This document shows positions 16,276-25,988 of a stretch of 64,000 nt of DNA, one piece after another (the first letter of the stretch is position 1; each line of letters opens with the position of its first letter). The DNA lies in NCBI GenBank assembly GCA_018380885.1, contig JAGZSY010000009.1, positions 100,370 to 164,369 of the forward strand, given 5' to 3'. The notes under the pieces were generated by a model. That model did not search any database and was not told where the DNA came from. It worked only from the letters and a program-made list of their open reading frames with translations. A program made the position numbers and the translations under genes. This DNA comes from Enterocloster asparagiformis. GTDB lineage: Bacteria; Bacillota; Clostridia; Lachnospirales; Lachnospiraceae.

Positions 16276-17289
16276 ATGATTAAGGTAGCAGTAGACGCCA
16301 TGGGCGGCGACAACGCTCCCGGTGAAATTGTCGCGGGCGCGGTGGACGCGGTCAAGGAGAATTCCGGCATAACGGTCGCACTGGTCGGACGTGAGGAATT
16401 GGTGAAGGCCGAATTAGCCAAATACACCTACAATCAGGAGCAGATCCAGGTGGTAAACGCCGCCGAGGTGATCGCCACCGAGGAGTCTCCGGTGAACGCG
16501 ATCCGCCGGAAAAAAGATTCTTCCATTGTAATCGGAATGAACATGGTCAAACAGAAGGAGGCAGATGCCTTTGTCTCCGCCGGAAGCTCGGGAGCGATCC
16601 TGGTTGGCGGTCAGGTGATCGTGGGCCGGATCAAGGGCGTGGAACGTCCCCCGCTGGCGCCGCTGATTCCCACGGAGCGCGGCGTGTCCCTGCTGATCGA
16701 CTGCGGAGCCAATGTGGACGCCCGCCCCTCCCATCTCGTCCAGTTCGCGCAGATGGGGTCCATTTACATGGAGCACGTGATGGGGATCAAGTCCCCCACG
16801 GTAGCTATTGTCAATATCGGAGCCGAGGAGGAGAAGGGCAATGCCCTGGTCAAGGAGACCTTCCCCCTTCTAAAGGAGTGCCCGGGAATCAATTTCATCG
16901 GCAGCATCGAGGCGCGCGAAATTCCCCACGGCGGCGCGGACGTGATCGTCAGCGAGGCGTTTGTGGGCAACGTGATACTCAAGCTGTACGAGGGTTTGGG
17001 CGATACATTATTAAAAAAGATAAAGGGCAGTATGATGGTGAGCCTGCGCAGCAAGATCGGAGCGCTTCTGGTGAAGCCCGCGCTGAAGGAAACCCTCAAG
17101 TCCTTTGATGCAAGCAAGTACGGCGGCGCGCCCCTTCTGGGCTTAAACGGCCTGGTGGTAAAAACCCATGGCAACGCCAAGCGCACGGAGGTGCGCAATT
17201 CAATCATTCAGTGTGTGACGTTCAAGGAGCAGGGGATCAATGAAAAGATCCGGGAAAGCCTTGGCGTTCAGTCAACTCCCGCGCAATAA
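16276..17289 (+). CDS. plsX: Phosphate acyltransferase PlsX
   Basis: Converts acyl-ACP to acyl-phosphate for phospholipid synthesis (partner of PlsY), acting at the inner face of the membrane. The 337-residue length and the N terminus AVDAMGGDNAPGEIV are typical; DVIVSEAFVGNVILKLYEG is another conserved stretch. The ATG follows GGAAGGAG. It begins an apparent operon with acpP and rnc. Many Firmicutes have rpmF or fapR just upstream; neither is here. Confidence 0.96.
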   Translation: MIKVAVDAMGGDNAPGEIVAGAVDAVKENSGITVALVGREELVKAELAKYTYNQEQIQVVNAAEVIATEESPVNAIRRKKDSSIVIGMNMVKQKEADAFVSAGSSGAILVGGQVIVGRIKGVERPPLAPLIPTERGVSLLIDCGANVDARPSHLVQFAQMGSIYMEHVMGIKSPTVAIVNIGAEEEKGNALVKETFPLLKECPGINFIGSIEAREIPHGGADVIVSEAFVGNVILKLYEGLGDTLLKKIKGSMMVSLRSKIGALLVKPALKETLKSFDASKYGGAPLLGLNGLVVKTHGNAKRTEVRNSIIQCVTFKEQGINEKIRESLGVQSTPAQ

Positions 17290-17348
17290 GCCGGGGATAA
17301 GCAATACCAGACAAAGCAAGAAAATAAAAAGAGGAGTGTAAAAGAAAG

Positions 17349-17579
17349 ATGGAGTTTGAAAAATTGCAGACAATTATTGCGGAGGTACTGAACATTGAGC
17401 CGGAGGAAATCGGTATGCAGTCCACCTTTGTGGATGATTTGGGCGCTGATTCCCTGGATATTTTCCAGATCATCATGGGAATTGAGGAGGAGTTCGACAT
17501 CGAGATTCCCAACGAGGCAGCTGAACAGATTGTGACCGTGGGCGACGCCATCGAGCAGATCAAAAACGCATTGAATTGA
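17349..17579 (+). CDS. acpP: Acyl carrier protein
   Basis: A 76-residue acidic protein that carries fatty-acyl chains on a phosphopantetheine arm. The attachment Ser is in GADSLDIF, helix II follows ([16 protein letters not shown]). Encoded right after plsX, as usual. GAGGAG lies about 14 bases before the ATG, a rather long spacing. Confidence 0.96.
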   Translation: MEFEKLQTIIAEVLNIEPEEIGMQSTFVDDLGADSLDIFQIIMGIEEEFDIEIPNEAAEQIVTVGDAIEQIKNALN

Positions 17580-17649
17580 GGAACACCAACGGGCCATTAC
17601 ATCCGGCAATCGCCCGATGGCTGTGCCGGTTAGCTATTACATCCAGGCA

Positions 17650-17676
17650 AAAGGGGCTGTCGGAGGCAGCTCCTTT
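17650..17676 (+). promoter_or_regulatory. Hairpin upstream of rnc, candidate RNase III autoregulatory site
   Basis: AAAGGGGCTG (17650-17659) pairs with CAGCTCCTTT (17667-17676), ten pairs with one G-U. It is followed by GTGCG and no T-run, so not a clear terminator. Just before it, ATTACATCC occurs twice (about 17596 and 17636) around another short stem. An RNA duplex directly before the RNase III gene could be a self-cleavage site, as known for E. coli rnc. Confidence 0.4.
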
Positions 17677-17703
17677 GTGCGTTAGAAAGAGAGTGTGAAA
17701 ACC

Positions 17704-18402
17704 ATGAACCGAAACCTGCAGGAACTGGAAAAGACCATCTGTTACCAGTTTAAGGAGCACGGATTATTTGTCCAGGCGCTGACCCACAGCTCCTACGCCA
17801 ACGAGCATCGCTGGAACCACAGCCGCTGCAATGAACGCCTGGAATTTCTAGGGGATGCAGTGCTGGAGATTGTGACCAGCGACTTTTTATACCACAAATA
17901 CGAGGACCTGCCCGAGGGCGATCTGACCAAGATACGCGCCAGCATCGTCTGTGAGCCGACCCTGGCCTACTGCGCCGGCGACATCAGCCTGGGGGAATAC
18001 CTGCTGTTGGGCAAGGGCGAGGAGGCGACCGGAGGGCGCAGCCGCAATTCCGTTGTCAGCGACGCTCTGGAGGCCCTGATCGGCGCGATTTATCTGGACG
18101 GTGGTTTTGCTAATGCAAAAGAGTTTATACATCGGTTTATCTTAAACGATATCGAACACAAGCAGCTCTTTTATGATAGCAAGACTATCTTACAGGAGAT
18201 GGTCCAGAGCCGGTTTTCGGAAGGGCTCTGCTATGAGATTCTCCGCGAGGAGGGACCGGACCACAACAAAAGCTTCGAGGTCTGCGCCCGAATCGGCGCC
18301 GCTGAAATCGGCCGGGGCACGGGCCGGACGAAGAAAGCGGCGGAACAGGTGGCGGCCTACAACGGGATTTTAAAGCTCAAGGCGGAAGAAGAAAAACAGT
18401 AA
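17704..18402 (+). CDS. rnc: Ribonuclease III
   Basis: Cuts double-stranded RNA in rRNA and mRNA processing. The 232-residue protein has the signature NERLEFLGDAVLEIV and the second acidic cluster VSDALEALIGAIYLDGG, followed by a C-terminal dsRNA-binding domain (KSFEVCARIG through KKAAEQVAAYNGI). ATG at 17704 is taken as start; a GTG three codons upstream (17695) is an alternative, and neither has an ideal ribosome binding site. It is followed after 14 bases by smc. Confidence 0.96.
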   Translation: MNRNLQELEKTICYQFKEHGLFVQALTHSSYANEHRWNHSRCNERLEFLGDAVLEIVTSDFLYHKYEDLPEGDLTKIRASIVCEPTLAYCAGDISLGEYLLLGKGEEATGGRSRNSVVSDALEALIGAIYLDGGFANAKEFIHRFILNDIEHKQLFYDSKTILQEMVQSRFSEGLCYEILREEGPDHNKSFEVCARIGAAEIGRGTGRTKKAAEQVAAYNGILKLKAEEEKQ

Positions 18403-18416
18403 AGCGACGGTGAATT

Positions 18417-21400
18417 ATGTATTTAAAGAGTATCGAAATCCAGGGTTTTAAATCCTTTGCAAACAAGCTGGTGTTTGAATTCCACAACGGCATCACCGGC
18501 ATTGTAGGCCCCAACGGCAGCGGAAAGAGCAACGTGGCCGACGCGGTGCGCTGGGTGTTGGGAGAGCAGCGCATCAAACAGCTGCGCGGCGCCAGCATGC
18601 AGGACGTGATTTTCTCCGGTACGGAGCTGCGCAAGCCCCAGGGCTTCGCCTATGTGGCCATCACCCTGGACAACGGAGATCACCAGCTGGCCATTGACTA
18701 TGACCAGGTGACGGTCTCCCGCCGTCTGTACCGCTCCGGCGAGAGCGAATATATGATCAACGGCAGCGCCTGCCGCCTGAAGGATATCAATGAGCTGTTC
18801 TACGACACAGGCATCGGCAAGGAGGGCTACTCCATCATCGGCCAGGGCCAGATCGACAAGATCCTGAGCGGCAAGCCTGAGGAGCGCAGGGAGCTGTTCG
18901 ACGAGGCCGCGGGCATCGTAAAGTTCAAACGGCGCAAGGCCATCGCCCAGAAAAAGCTGGAGGACGAGCAGGCCAGCCTGATCCGCGTAAGCGACATCCT
19001 CGCCGAGCTGGAGAAGCAGGTGGGTCCCCTGGAACGCCAATCCAAGGCGGCCAGGGAGTATTTACAGCTAAAGGAGACGCTGAAGGTCTGCGATGCCAAC
19101 CAGTTCCTGCTGGAGACGGAGGGGATTCGCGGGCAGCTGGACGAGGTGGAGAAAAAACAGAAGATTCTCACCGGCGATCTGGAGCAGACCCGGCGGGAGT
19201 CCGACTCCTTAAAAGAAGAGTACGACCGCCTGGAGGCAGCCCTGGCGCAGGAGGACGCCCGTATGGCCGAGAACCGGGACGAGCTGAACCGCTGCACGGT
19301 AGAGAACAGCAGTCTGGAGGGCCGCATCGGCGTGCTCAACGAGCAGATTCGCACTGAGGAGATGAACGAGGCCCATATCAACAGCAGGCGGGAGGCCATT
19401 TCCGGCGACCTGGAATCCAGAAAAACCCAGCTGGCAGGTTATGAAGAGCAGAAGGGGCAGATGGACGGCCAGACCACAGAAATGGCCGGGCGTCTGGACG
19501 GCGCTTCCCGCCGCCTGGAGGAGCAGGACGGCCTGATCCGCCGGCTGGAGCAGGAGATTGAGGCGGAGAAGTCCGCGATCATCGGCGCCTTAAACGAGCG
19601 GGCCAACTTAACCGCCCGGAGCCAGCGCTACGAGACCATGATGGAGCAGGTGGACTTACGCCGCAGCGAGGTGACCCAGAAGCTCCTCAAGTTCAAGAGC
19701 GATGAATCCGTGCAGGACGAGCAGATTCGCCAGGAGGAGGAAGCCCTAAGCGCTGTGGAGCAGCGCATCGGCGAGGGGCAGGAGAAGTCCGCCCGGACCG
19801 AGGAGGAGCTAAACCAGGCCGATCAGGAGCTGCGCCGCTTAAACCGCAATCTAAACGACACCCAGCAAAAATACCACATGGCCTACACCAAGCTGGAATC
19901 CCTGCGCAACCTGGCCGAGCGCTACGACGGCTACGGCGGAAGCATACGCCGGGTCATGGAGGTGCGGGACCGCATCCGCGGCATCCACGGCGTGGTGGCG
20001 GACTTGATCTCCGTGCCCCAAAAGTACGAGGTGGCCATCGAGACGGCCCTGGGCGGCAGCATCCAGAACATTGTCACGGATTCTGAGGAGACGGCCAAGC
20101 GCCTGATCGAATACTTAAAAAAGAACAAATACGGCCGGGCGACCTTTCTGCCCCTGACCGCCATCGGCGGAAAGCAGACCTTTTCCCAGGAGAACGCCCT
20201 CAGGGAACCGGGGGTTCTGGGGCTGGCCAGCCAGCTGGTGGAGGCGGAAAAGCAGTACGACGGCCTGGTCCGCTACCTGCTGGGCCGGGTGGTGGTGACG
20301 GACACCATTGAGCACGCCATTGCCCTGGCCAGAAAATACAGGTACAGCCTGCGCATCGTCACCCTGGAGGGCGAGCTCTTAAGCGCGGGCGGCTCCATGA
20401 CGGGCGGCGCGTTCAAGAATACCAGCAACCTGCTGGGACGCCGCCGTGAAATCGAAGAGCTGGAGGAATCCTGCAAAAAAGCCCTCATTCAGGTGGAGTC
20501 CATCCAGGGCGACATCAATATCCAGGAGGGCATACTGCAGGAGAAGAAGGAGGAGCTGGAGGCGGTCCGCGGAGCGGTCCAGAAGCTTTACCTGGAACAG
20601 AACACCCTGCGTTTGAATCTGGCCCAGCTGGAGGAGAAGAAGGCGGAGATCGCCGGCTCCTACGTGGATCTGGAGCGGGAGCGGGGGCAACTGGACGAAC
20701 AGGTCCGGGAAATCTCCGCCAGCCAGGAAACCTTAAAGCAGGAGACCGCCGTACTGGAGGAGAAGCACACCCTCTCCGGGCAGGCGGTGGAGGAAAAGAC
20801 CGCCGCACTGGAGGAGGCCCGGGAGAGCCGGGAGACCTACGCCGCAGAGCTGGCGCAGATTCAGATGGAGGCGGCCGGACTGAAACAGAAGCTGGACTTC
20901 CTCCAGGAGAACATGGACCGCGTCCGCGGCGAGATGCGGCGGCTCCAGGCCGAGTACCGGGAGCTGGAGGACGGGGACCGCAGCTCCCAGGACGTCATTG
21001 CGGCCCGGCGGCAGGAGATCGCTTCCCTGAAGGAAAGGATCGCCGCAATCGCCGTACATACAGAGGAGCTGGAAGCGCATCTGACCGCCAGGACGGCCAA
21101 AAAAGAGGAGATGAGCGGGCGCCAGAAGGGCTTTTTCATCCGGCGGGAGGAGCTTTCCGCCCGCATGTCCGATTTGGACAAGGACATGTTCCGCCTGCAG
21201 TCCCAGCAGGAGAAGCTGGAGGAGCGGCTGGAGCACTCCACCACCTATATGTGGAACGAGTACGAGATGACCTTCTCCAGCGCCGAGGCCCTGCGCGACC
21301 AAAACTGCGGTTCCCTTGCCGAGATCCGCAGGCAGATCGACGACCTCAAGGGCCGCATCAAGGCTCTGGGGAATGTCAACGTCAACGCCATCGAGGACTA

Positions 21401-21977
21401 CCGCGAGGTGTCCGAGCGCTATGAGTTCATGAAAACACAGCACGGTGATCTGGTGGCCGCCCAGGCGGAGCTGGAAAAAATCATCGTTGAGCTGGACACC
21501 GGAATGCGCCGTCAGTTCCAGGAGAAGTTCGGTGAGATCCGGGCCGAGTTCGACAAGGTGTTTAAGGAGCTCTTCGGCGGCGGGCGCGGCGCGCTGGAGC
21601 TGATGGAGGACGAGGATATCCTGGAGGCGGGTATCCAGATTATCGCCCAGCCCCCGGGGAAAAAGCTGCAGAACATGATGCAGCTGTCCGGCGGCGAGAA
21701 GGCGCTGACCGCCATCTCCCTGCTGTTCGCCATTCAGAATTTGAAGCCCTCTCCCTTCTGTCTCCTGGACGAGATCGAGGCGGCTCTGGACGACTCCAAC
21801 GTGGACCGTTTCGCGGGCTATCTGCACAAGCTGACGCGAAACACCCAGTTTATTGTGATCACCCACCGGCGCGGCACCATGGTCAGCGCCGACCGCCTTT
21901 ACGGAATTACCATGCAGGAGAAGGGCGTATCCACCCTGGTGAGCGTAAACCTGATCGAGGATGATCTGGACAAATAA
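18417..21977 (+). CDS. smc: Chromosome segregation protein SMC
   Basis: A 1186-residue SMC ATPase, the core of the bacterial condensin with ScpA and ScpB. Walker A GPNGSGKSNVADAVRW is near residue 33, followed by a long coiled coil, a hinge at about 510-660 (GVVADLISVPQKYEVAIE and the Gly-rich AGGSMTGGAF), the returning coiled coil, and the C-terminal head with signature LSGGEKALTAISLL and Walker B FCLLDEIEAALDD. Length is normal. It sits in the order rnc-smc-ftsY, common in Firmicutes. Confidence 0.98.
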   Translation: MYLKSIEIQGFKSFANKLVFEFHNGITGIVGPNGSGKSNVADAVRWVLGEQRIKQLRGASMQDVIFSGTELRKPQGFAYVAITLDNGDHQLAIDYDQVTVSRRLYRSGESEYMINGSACRLKDINELFYDTGIGKEGYSIIGQGQIDKILSGKPEERRELFDEAAGIVKFKRRKAIAQKKLEDEQASLIRVSDILAELEKQVGPLERQSKAAREYLQLKETLKVCDANQFLLETEGIRGQLDEVEKKQKILTGDLEQTRRESDSLKEEYDRLEAALAQEDARMAENRDELNRCTVENSSLEGRIGVLNEQIRTEEMNEAHINSRREAISGDLESRKTQLAGYEEQKGQMDGQTTEMAGRLDGASRRLEEQDGLIRRLEQEIEAEKSAIIGALNERANLTARSQRYETMMEQVDLRRSEVTQKLLKFKSDESVQDEQIRQEEEALSAVEQRIGEGQEKSARTEEELNQADQELRRLNRNLNDTQQKYHMAYTKLESLRNLAERYDGYGGSIRRVMEVRDRIRGIHGVVADLISVPQKYEVAIETALGGSIQNIVTDSEETAKRLIEYLKKNKYGRATFLPLTAIGGKQTFSQENALREPGVLGLASQLVEAEKQYDGLVRYLLGRVVVTDTIEHAIALARKYRYSLRIVTLEGELLSAGGSMTGGAFKNTSNLLGRRREIEELEESCKKALIQVESIQGDINIQEGILQEKKEELEAVRGAVQKLYLEQNTLRLNLAQLEEKKAEIAGSYVDLERERGQLDEQVREISASQETLKQETAVLEEKHTLSGQAVEEKTAALEEARESRETYAAELAQIQMEAAGLKQKLDFLQENMDRVRGEMRRLQAEYRELEDGDRSSQDVIAARRQEIASLKERIAAIAVHTEELEAHLTARTAKKEEMSGRQKGFFIRREELSARMSDLDKDMFRLQSQQEKLEERLEHSTTYMWNEYEMTFSSAEALRDQNCGSLAEIRRQIDDLKGRIKALGNVNVNAIEDYREVSERYEFMKTQHGDLVAAQAELEKIIVELDTGMRRQFQEKFGEIRAEFDKVFKELFGGGRGALELMEDEDILEAGIQIIAQPPGKKLQNMMQLSGGEKALTAISLLFAIQNLKPSPFCLLDEIEAALDDSNVDRFAGYLHKLTRNTQFIVITHRRGTMVSADRLYGITMQEKGVSTLVSVNLIEDDLDK

Positions 21978-22030
21978 ATGGCTTTTGTGCTATGATAAAA
22001 AGAAATCAGGTTTAAGAGGAGAAAAAGTTT

Positions 22031-22975
22031 ATGTCAGAAGGAAAAAAGGGATTTTTCGGGCGTTTGGTGGAGGGCCTCACCAAGACCCGCAACAATATCG
22101 TTTCCGGCATCGATTCCATTTTCAGCGGCTTCTCCGCCATTGACGACGATTTCTATGAGGAGATCGAGGAGACGCTGATCATGGGCGACATCGGTATCCA
22201 AACCACCATGTCCATTGTGGAGGACCTGCGCCAGAAGGTGAAGGAGCTGCACATCAAGGAGCCGGAGGAGTGCAAGGAGCTGCTGATCAACAGCATCAAG
22301 GCCCAGATGGATTTGGGCGAGAACGCCTACGAGTTCGAGCACAAAAAATCCGTGGTTCTGGTGATCGGCGTCAACGGCGTGGGCAAGACCACGTCCGTGG
22401 GCAAGCTGGCCGGCCAGCTCAAGGATCAGGGCCGCAAGGTGATCTTAGCCGCCGCGGACACCTTCCGGGCAGCGGCCATCGAGCAGCTCACCGAGTGGTC
22501 CAACCGGGCGGGCGTGGAGATCATCGCCCAGCAGGAGGGATCAGACCCGGCGGCCGTGATCTACGATGCGGTGGCGGCAGCCAAGTCCCGCCGCGCGGAC
22601 GTGCTGATCTGCGACACGGCCGGCCGGCTTCACAACAAGAAGAACCTGATGGAGGAGCTGCGCAAGATCAACAGGATCATTGACAAAGAGTATTCCGACG
22701 CCTACCGGGAGACCCTGGTAGTGCTGGACGGCACCACGGGGCAGAACGCCTTAGCCCAGGCCAGGCAATTTATGGAGGTGGCGGACATCACCGGCATCAT
22801 CCTGACCAAGCTGGACGGCACCGCCAAGGGCGGCATCGCCGTGGCGATCCAGTCCGAGCTGGGACTGCCGGTTAAATACATTGGAATCGGCGAGAAGATC
22901 GACGATCTTCAGAAGTTCAACGCGGACGACTTTGTGAACGCGCTGTTCAACGTGCGCAGACCTGAAGGAGAGTAA
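22031..22975 (+). CDS. ftsY: Signal recognition particle receptor FtsY
   Basis: The membrane-bound GTPase that docks the Ffh-ribosome complex to the translocon. A short N domain is followed by the G domain: [15 protein letters not shown] (G1), [19 protein letters not shown] (G3), [10 protein letters not shown] (G4) and GIGEKIDDL. At 314 residues it lacks the long acidic A domain of proteobacteria, as usual here. AAGAGGAG precedes the ATG. Its usual partners ylxM and ffh lie 15 kb downstream in this genome. Confidence 0.97.
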   Translation: MSEGKKGFFGRLVEGLTKTRNNIVSGIDSIFSGFSAIDDDFYEEIEETLIMGDIGIQTTMSIVEDLRQKVKELHIKEPEECKELLINSIKAQMDLGENAYEFEHKKSVVLVIGVNGVGKTTSVGKLAGQLKDQGRKVILAAADTFRAAAIEQLTEWSNRAGVEIIAQQEGSDPAAVIYDAVAAAKSRRADVLICDTAGRLHNKKNLMEELRKINRIIDKEYSDAYRETLVVLDGTTGQNALAQARQFMEVADITGIILTKLDGTAKGGIAVAIQSELGLPVKYIGIGEKIDDLQKFNADDFVNALFNVRRPEGE

Positions 22976-23032
22976 CACGCCCGGCCTTTTAAGCCCCGCG
23001 AAATAGTCATTGAAAAGAAGGGATAGGGTATT

Positions 23033-24265
23033 ATGGAAGAATTAACATTGGAACAATTTGAGGAGGCCTCGGACCTGGTCAAGGAAGTGACCCTGGAGAC
23101 CAAGCTGGTGTACAGCGAATATTTTTCAGCGCAGACGGGCAACAAGGTGTATTTCAAACCGGAGAACCTGCAGTACACCGGCGCTTACAAGGTGCGGGGC
23201 GCTTACTATAAGATCAGCACCCTGACCGACGACGAGAAAGCCAAAGGCCTGATCACCGCATCCGCGGGCAACCACGCCCAGGGCGTGGCTTACGCCGCCA
23301 AGCTGGCGGGCGTGAAGGCCGTGGTGGTGATGCCCACCACCACGCCGCTTATGAAGGTGAACCGCACCAAGGGCTACGGCGCCGAGGTGGTTCTGGCCGG
23401 CGACGTGTTCGACGAGGCCTGCGATTACGCCTACAAGCTGGCGGAGGAGAAGGGCTACACCTTTGTCCATCCCTTTAACGACCTGGCGGTGGCCACCGGA
23501 CAAGGCACAATTTCCATGGAGATCATCAAGGAGCTGCCCACCGTGGACTACATCCTGGTGCCCATCGGCGGCGGCGGGCTGGCCACCGGCGTATCCACGC
23601 TGGCCAAGCTGCTCAATCCCAAGATCAAGGTGATCGGCGTGGAGCCGGCCGGAGCCAACTGCATGCAGGAATCCCTGCGCCAGGGCGAGGTCGTCACCCT
23701 GCCGAATATCAACACCATCGCCGACGGCACTGCGGTGAAGCGCCCGGGCGAGCTATTGTTCCCCTACATCCAGCAGAATATCGACGATATTATCACCATT
23801 GAGGACAGCGAGCTGATCGTGGCCTTCCTGGACATGGTGGAGAACCACAAGATGATCGTGGAGAATTCCGGCCTTCTGACCGTGGCGGCCTTAAAGCACA
23901 TGAACGTGCAGAAGAAGAAAATCGTCTCCATCCTCAGCGGCGGCAACATGGATGTGATCACCATGTCCTCCATCGTACAGCACGGCCTGATTCAGAGGGA
24001 CCGCGTGTTCACGGTTTCCGTCCTGCTTCCGGACAAACCCGGCGAGCTGGCGAAGATTTCCGCCCTGCTGGCCGAGGAGCACGGCAACATCATCAAGCTG
24101 GAGCACAACCAGTTTATCAGCATCAACCGCAACGCCGCGGTGGAGCTGCGCATCACCCTGGAGGCTTACGGCACCGACCACAAAAATCAGATTGTGTCCG
24201 CCCTGACCAACGCGGGATACCGCCCCAAGCTGGTGAAATTCAAGGGAACCTACAGCGATTCATAA
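23033..24265 (+). CDS. ilvA: Threonine ammonia-lyase with C-terminal ACT domain
   Basis: A PLP enzyme of 410 residues that turns threonine into 2-oxobutanoate and ammonia. The PLP lysine lies in YTGAYKVRGAY, the phosphate-binding Gly loop is PIGGGGLATG, and ASAGNHAQGVAY is conserved. The last 75 residues (VFTVSVLLPDKPGELAKI) form an ACT-like domain for allosteric control. Length fits the shorter, single-ACT Clostridial form, called ilvA or tdcB; isoleucine synthesis or threonine catabolism are both possible. 57 bases after ftsY; no other isoleucine genes nearby. Confidence 0.92.
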   Translation: MEELTLEQFEEASDLVKEVTLETKLVYSEYFSAQTGNKVYFKPENLQYTGAYKVRGAYYKISTLTDDEKAKGLITASAGNHAQGVAYAAKLAGVKAVVVMPTTTPLMKVNRTKGYGAEVVLAGDVFDEACDYAYKLAEEKGYTFVHPFNDLAVATGQGTISMEIIKELPTVDYILVPIGGGGLATGVSTLAKLLNPKIKVIGVEPAGANCMQESLRQGEVVTLPNINTIADGTAVKRPGELLFPYIQQNIDDIITIEDSELIVAFLDMVENHKMIVENSGLLTVAALKHMNVQKKKIVSILSGGNMDVITMSSIVQHGLIQRDRVFTVSVLLPDKPGELAKISALLAEEHGNIIKLEHNQFISINRNAAVELRITLEAYGTDHKNQIVSALTNAGYRPKLVKFKGTYSDS

Positions 24266-24284
24266 AGCGCGCTTGATTCATACT

Positions 24285-24307
24285 GCCTGCCGTCAGCCGC
24301 GGCAGGC
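24285..24307 (+). terminator. Weak terminator candidate after ilvA
   Basis: GCCTGCCG (24285-24292) pairs with CGGCAGGC (24300-24307), followed by GATTTGTTA, so only a poor T-run. Confidence 0.4.
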
Positions 24308-24381
24308 GATTTGTTACGGTTTACCGCGGCGCGTTTTACATATGAACATTGAGAAACTGAAATTCAGGGGGAATAAAGAGT

Positions 24382-25959
24382 ATGAAACCGGAAGAACGTA
24401 CGGTTCGCAATACAATTACCCGTTATCGGAGTTTTCGCTATGCGCTTGTGCTGGAGGGAGTGGCGGTGGGTGCCATCTCCGGGGCGGTGGTGGTGGCCTT
24501 CCGCTACCTGATCGGCCGTACGGACACGCTCCTGCACGCGATTCTGGCCTACGGCCAGGCCAACCGCTGGTTTATCCCGGTGTGGTTTGCCATCCTGGCC
24601 CTGGCTGCGCTGATCGTCACACTGCTGCTAAAATGGGAGCCGTTGATCTCAGGCAGCGGTATCCCGCAGATTGAGGGCGAGATCATGGGCGAGCTGGACC
24701 AGCGCTGGTGGCGGGTGCTGGCGGCCAAGCTGGGCGGAGGCATCCTGTCCCTGGGCTGCGGCCTGTCTCTCGGCCGGGAGGGCCCCAGCATCCAGCTGGG
24801 AGCCATGGCGGCCAAAGGCTTTTCACGGCTGACGCACCGCGTCAAGACCGAGGAGAAGGTGCTCATCACCTGCGGAGCCAGCGCCGGCCTGTCGGCGGCT
24901 TTTAACGCCCCCATCGCGGGCATCCTGTTCTCCCTGGAGGAGGTGCACAAGCACATCTCCCCGGAGCTGGTGCTGTCCTCCATGGCCGCGTCCATCACCT
25001 CGGACTTTGTCTCCCGGAACGTGTTCGGTTTGAAACCGGTGTTTACCTTCAACATCACCCACATGATGCCCCTGTCCACCTACGGACATGTGCTGGTCCT
25101 GGGCGCTCTCATCGGCCTGATGGGCGTTCTCTACAATACCTGTATCGGCAAATCCCAGGATCTGTACGGTATGATCCCCAAGCAGCTGGTCCGCATCCTG
25201 ATCCCCTTTCTGCTGGCAGGGGTGTTCGGCTTTCTGTACCCTGCGGTTCTGGGCGGCGGCCACTCCCTGGTGGAGGAGCTGACGGCGGGAGAGCTGATGC
25301 TCGGCGGACTGTTCCTGCTCTTTGCGCTGAAATTTGCCTTTTCCATGATCAGCTTCGGCTCCGGGGCTCCGGGCGGCATTTTCCTGCCCCTTCTGGTCCT
25401 GGGCGCCATCATCGGCAGCATCTACTACAACCTGGCGGCCGCTGTGAGCCCGGGCATAAACGGGCTTTTGAGCAACTTTATTATTCTGGGCATGGCCGGA
25501 TATTTTTCCGCCATCGTGCGCGCGCCGATCACGGGCATCATCCTGATCAGCGAGATGACCGGCTCCTTCTCCCATCTGTTAACCCTGTCCATGGTGTCCC
25601 TGGCCGCATACATCGTGCCCGACATCCTGCACTGCGCGCCTGTCTACGACCAGTTGCTCCACCGCCTGCTGGCCAAGCAGAACCCGGACAAACAGGTAAC
25701 GCTGACCGGCGAGAAGGTTCTGGTGGAAGGAATGATCTACCACGGCAGCGCGGCGGAAGGCCAGAAGATCGCCGCCATCGCCTGGCCGTCCACCTGCCTG
25801 GTGGTATCCCTGATGCGCGGCGAAGCGGAGTTTGTGCCCAGAGGAGACACGGTGCTGATGGCGGGAGACCGCATCGTGACCCTGTGTGATGAGACGGCTG
25901 AGGGAGAATTGCATAGGACGCTGCAGGAATACTGCGAGACGGTGACCAGCCCGCGTTAA
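24382..25959 (+). CDS. ClC-family chloride/proton antiporter with RCK_C (TrkA-C) domain
   Basis: A 525-residue membrane protein. The three ClC selectivity motifs are present: GSGIPQIEGE, GREGPSIQLGA with the gating Glu, and GAPGGIFLPLL; GSGIP rather than GNGLP argues for a chloride rather than fluoride type. About 10-11 long helices end near 435. The last 85 residues form a TrkA-C-like regulatory domain (EGMIYHGSAAEG then FVPRGDTVLMAGDRIV), which often binds nucleotides or ions. AGGGGG lies about ten bases before the ATG. Roles in acid or osmotic response are usual for the family. Confidence 0.92.
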   Translation: MKPEERTVRNTITRYRSFRYALVLEGVAVGAISGAVVVAFRYLIGRTDTLLHAILAYGQANRWFIPVWFAILALAALIVTLLLKWEPLISGSGIPQIEGEIMGELDQRWWRVLAAKLGGGILSLGCGLSLGREGPSIQLGAMAAKGFSRLTHRVKTEEKVLITCGASAGLSAAFNAPIAGILFSLEEVHKHISPELVLSSMAASITSDFVSRNVFGLKPVFTFNITHMMPLSTYGHVLVLGALIGLMGVLYNTCIGKSQDLYGMIPKQLVRILIPFLLAGVFGFLYPAVLGGGHSLVEELTAGELMLGGLFLLFALKFAFSMISFGSGAPGGIFLPLLVLGAIIGSIYYNLAAAVSPGINGLLSNFIILGMAGYFSAIVRAPITGIILISEMTGSFSHLLTLSMVSLAAYIVPDILHCAPVYDQLLHRLLAKQNPDKQVTLTGEKVLVEGMIYHGSAAEGQKIAAIAWPSTCLVVSLMRGEAEFVPRGDTVLMAGDRIVTLCDETAEGELHRTLQEYCETVTSPR

Positions 25960-25988
25960 GGGCTCCCCGCCAGAAAGAGAGGCTAGAT

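Noticed and set aside
20733..21866. Minus-strand open frame of 377 codons opposite smc
   Set aside because: Leu/Gln/Gly-rich shadow of the smc coiled coil; no start signal.
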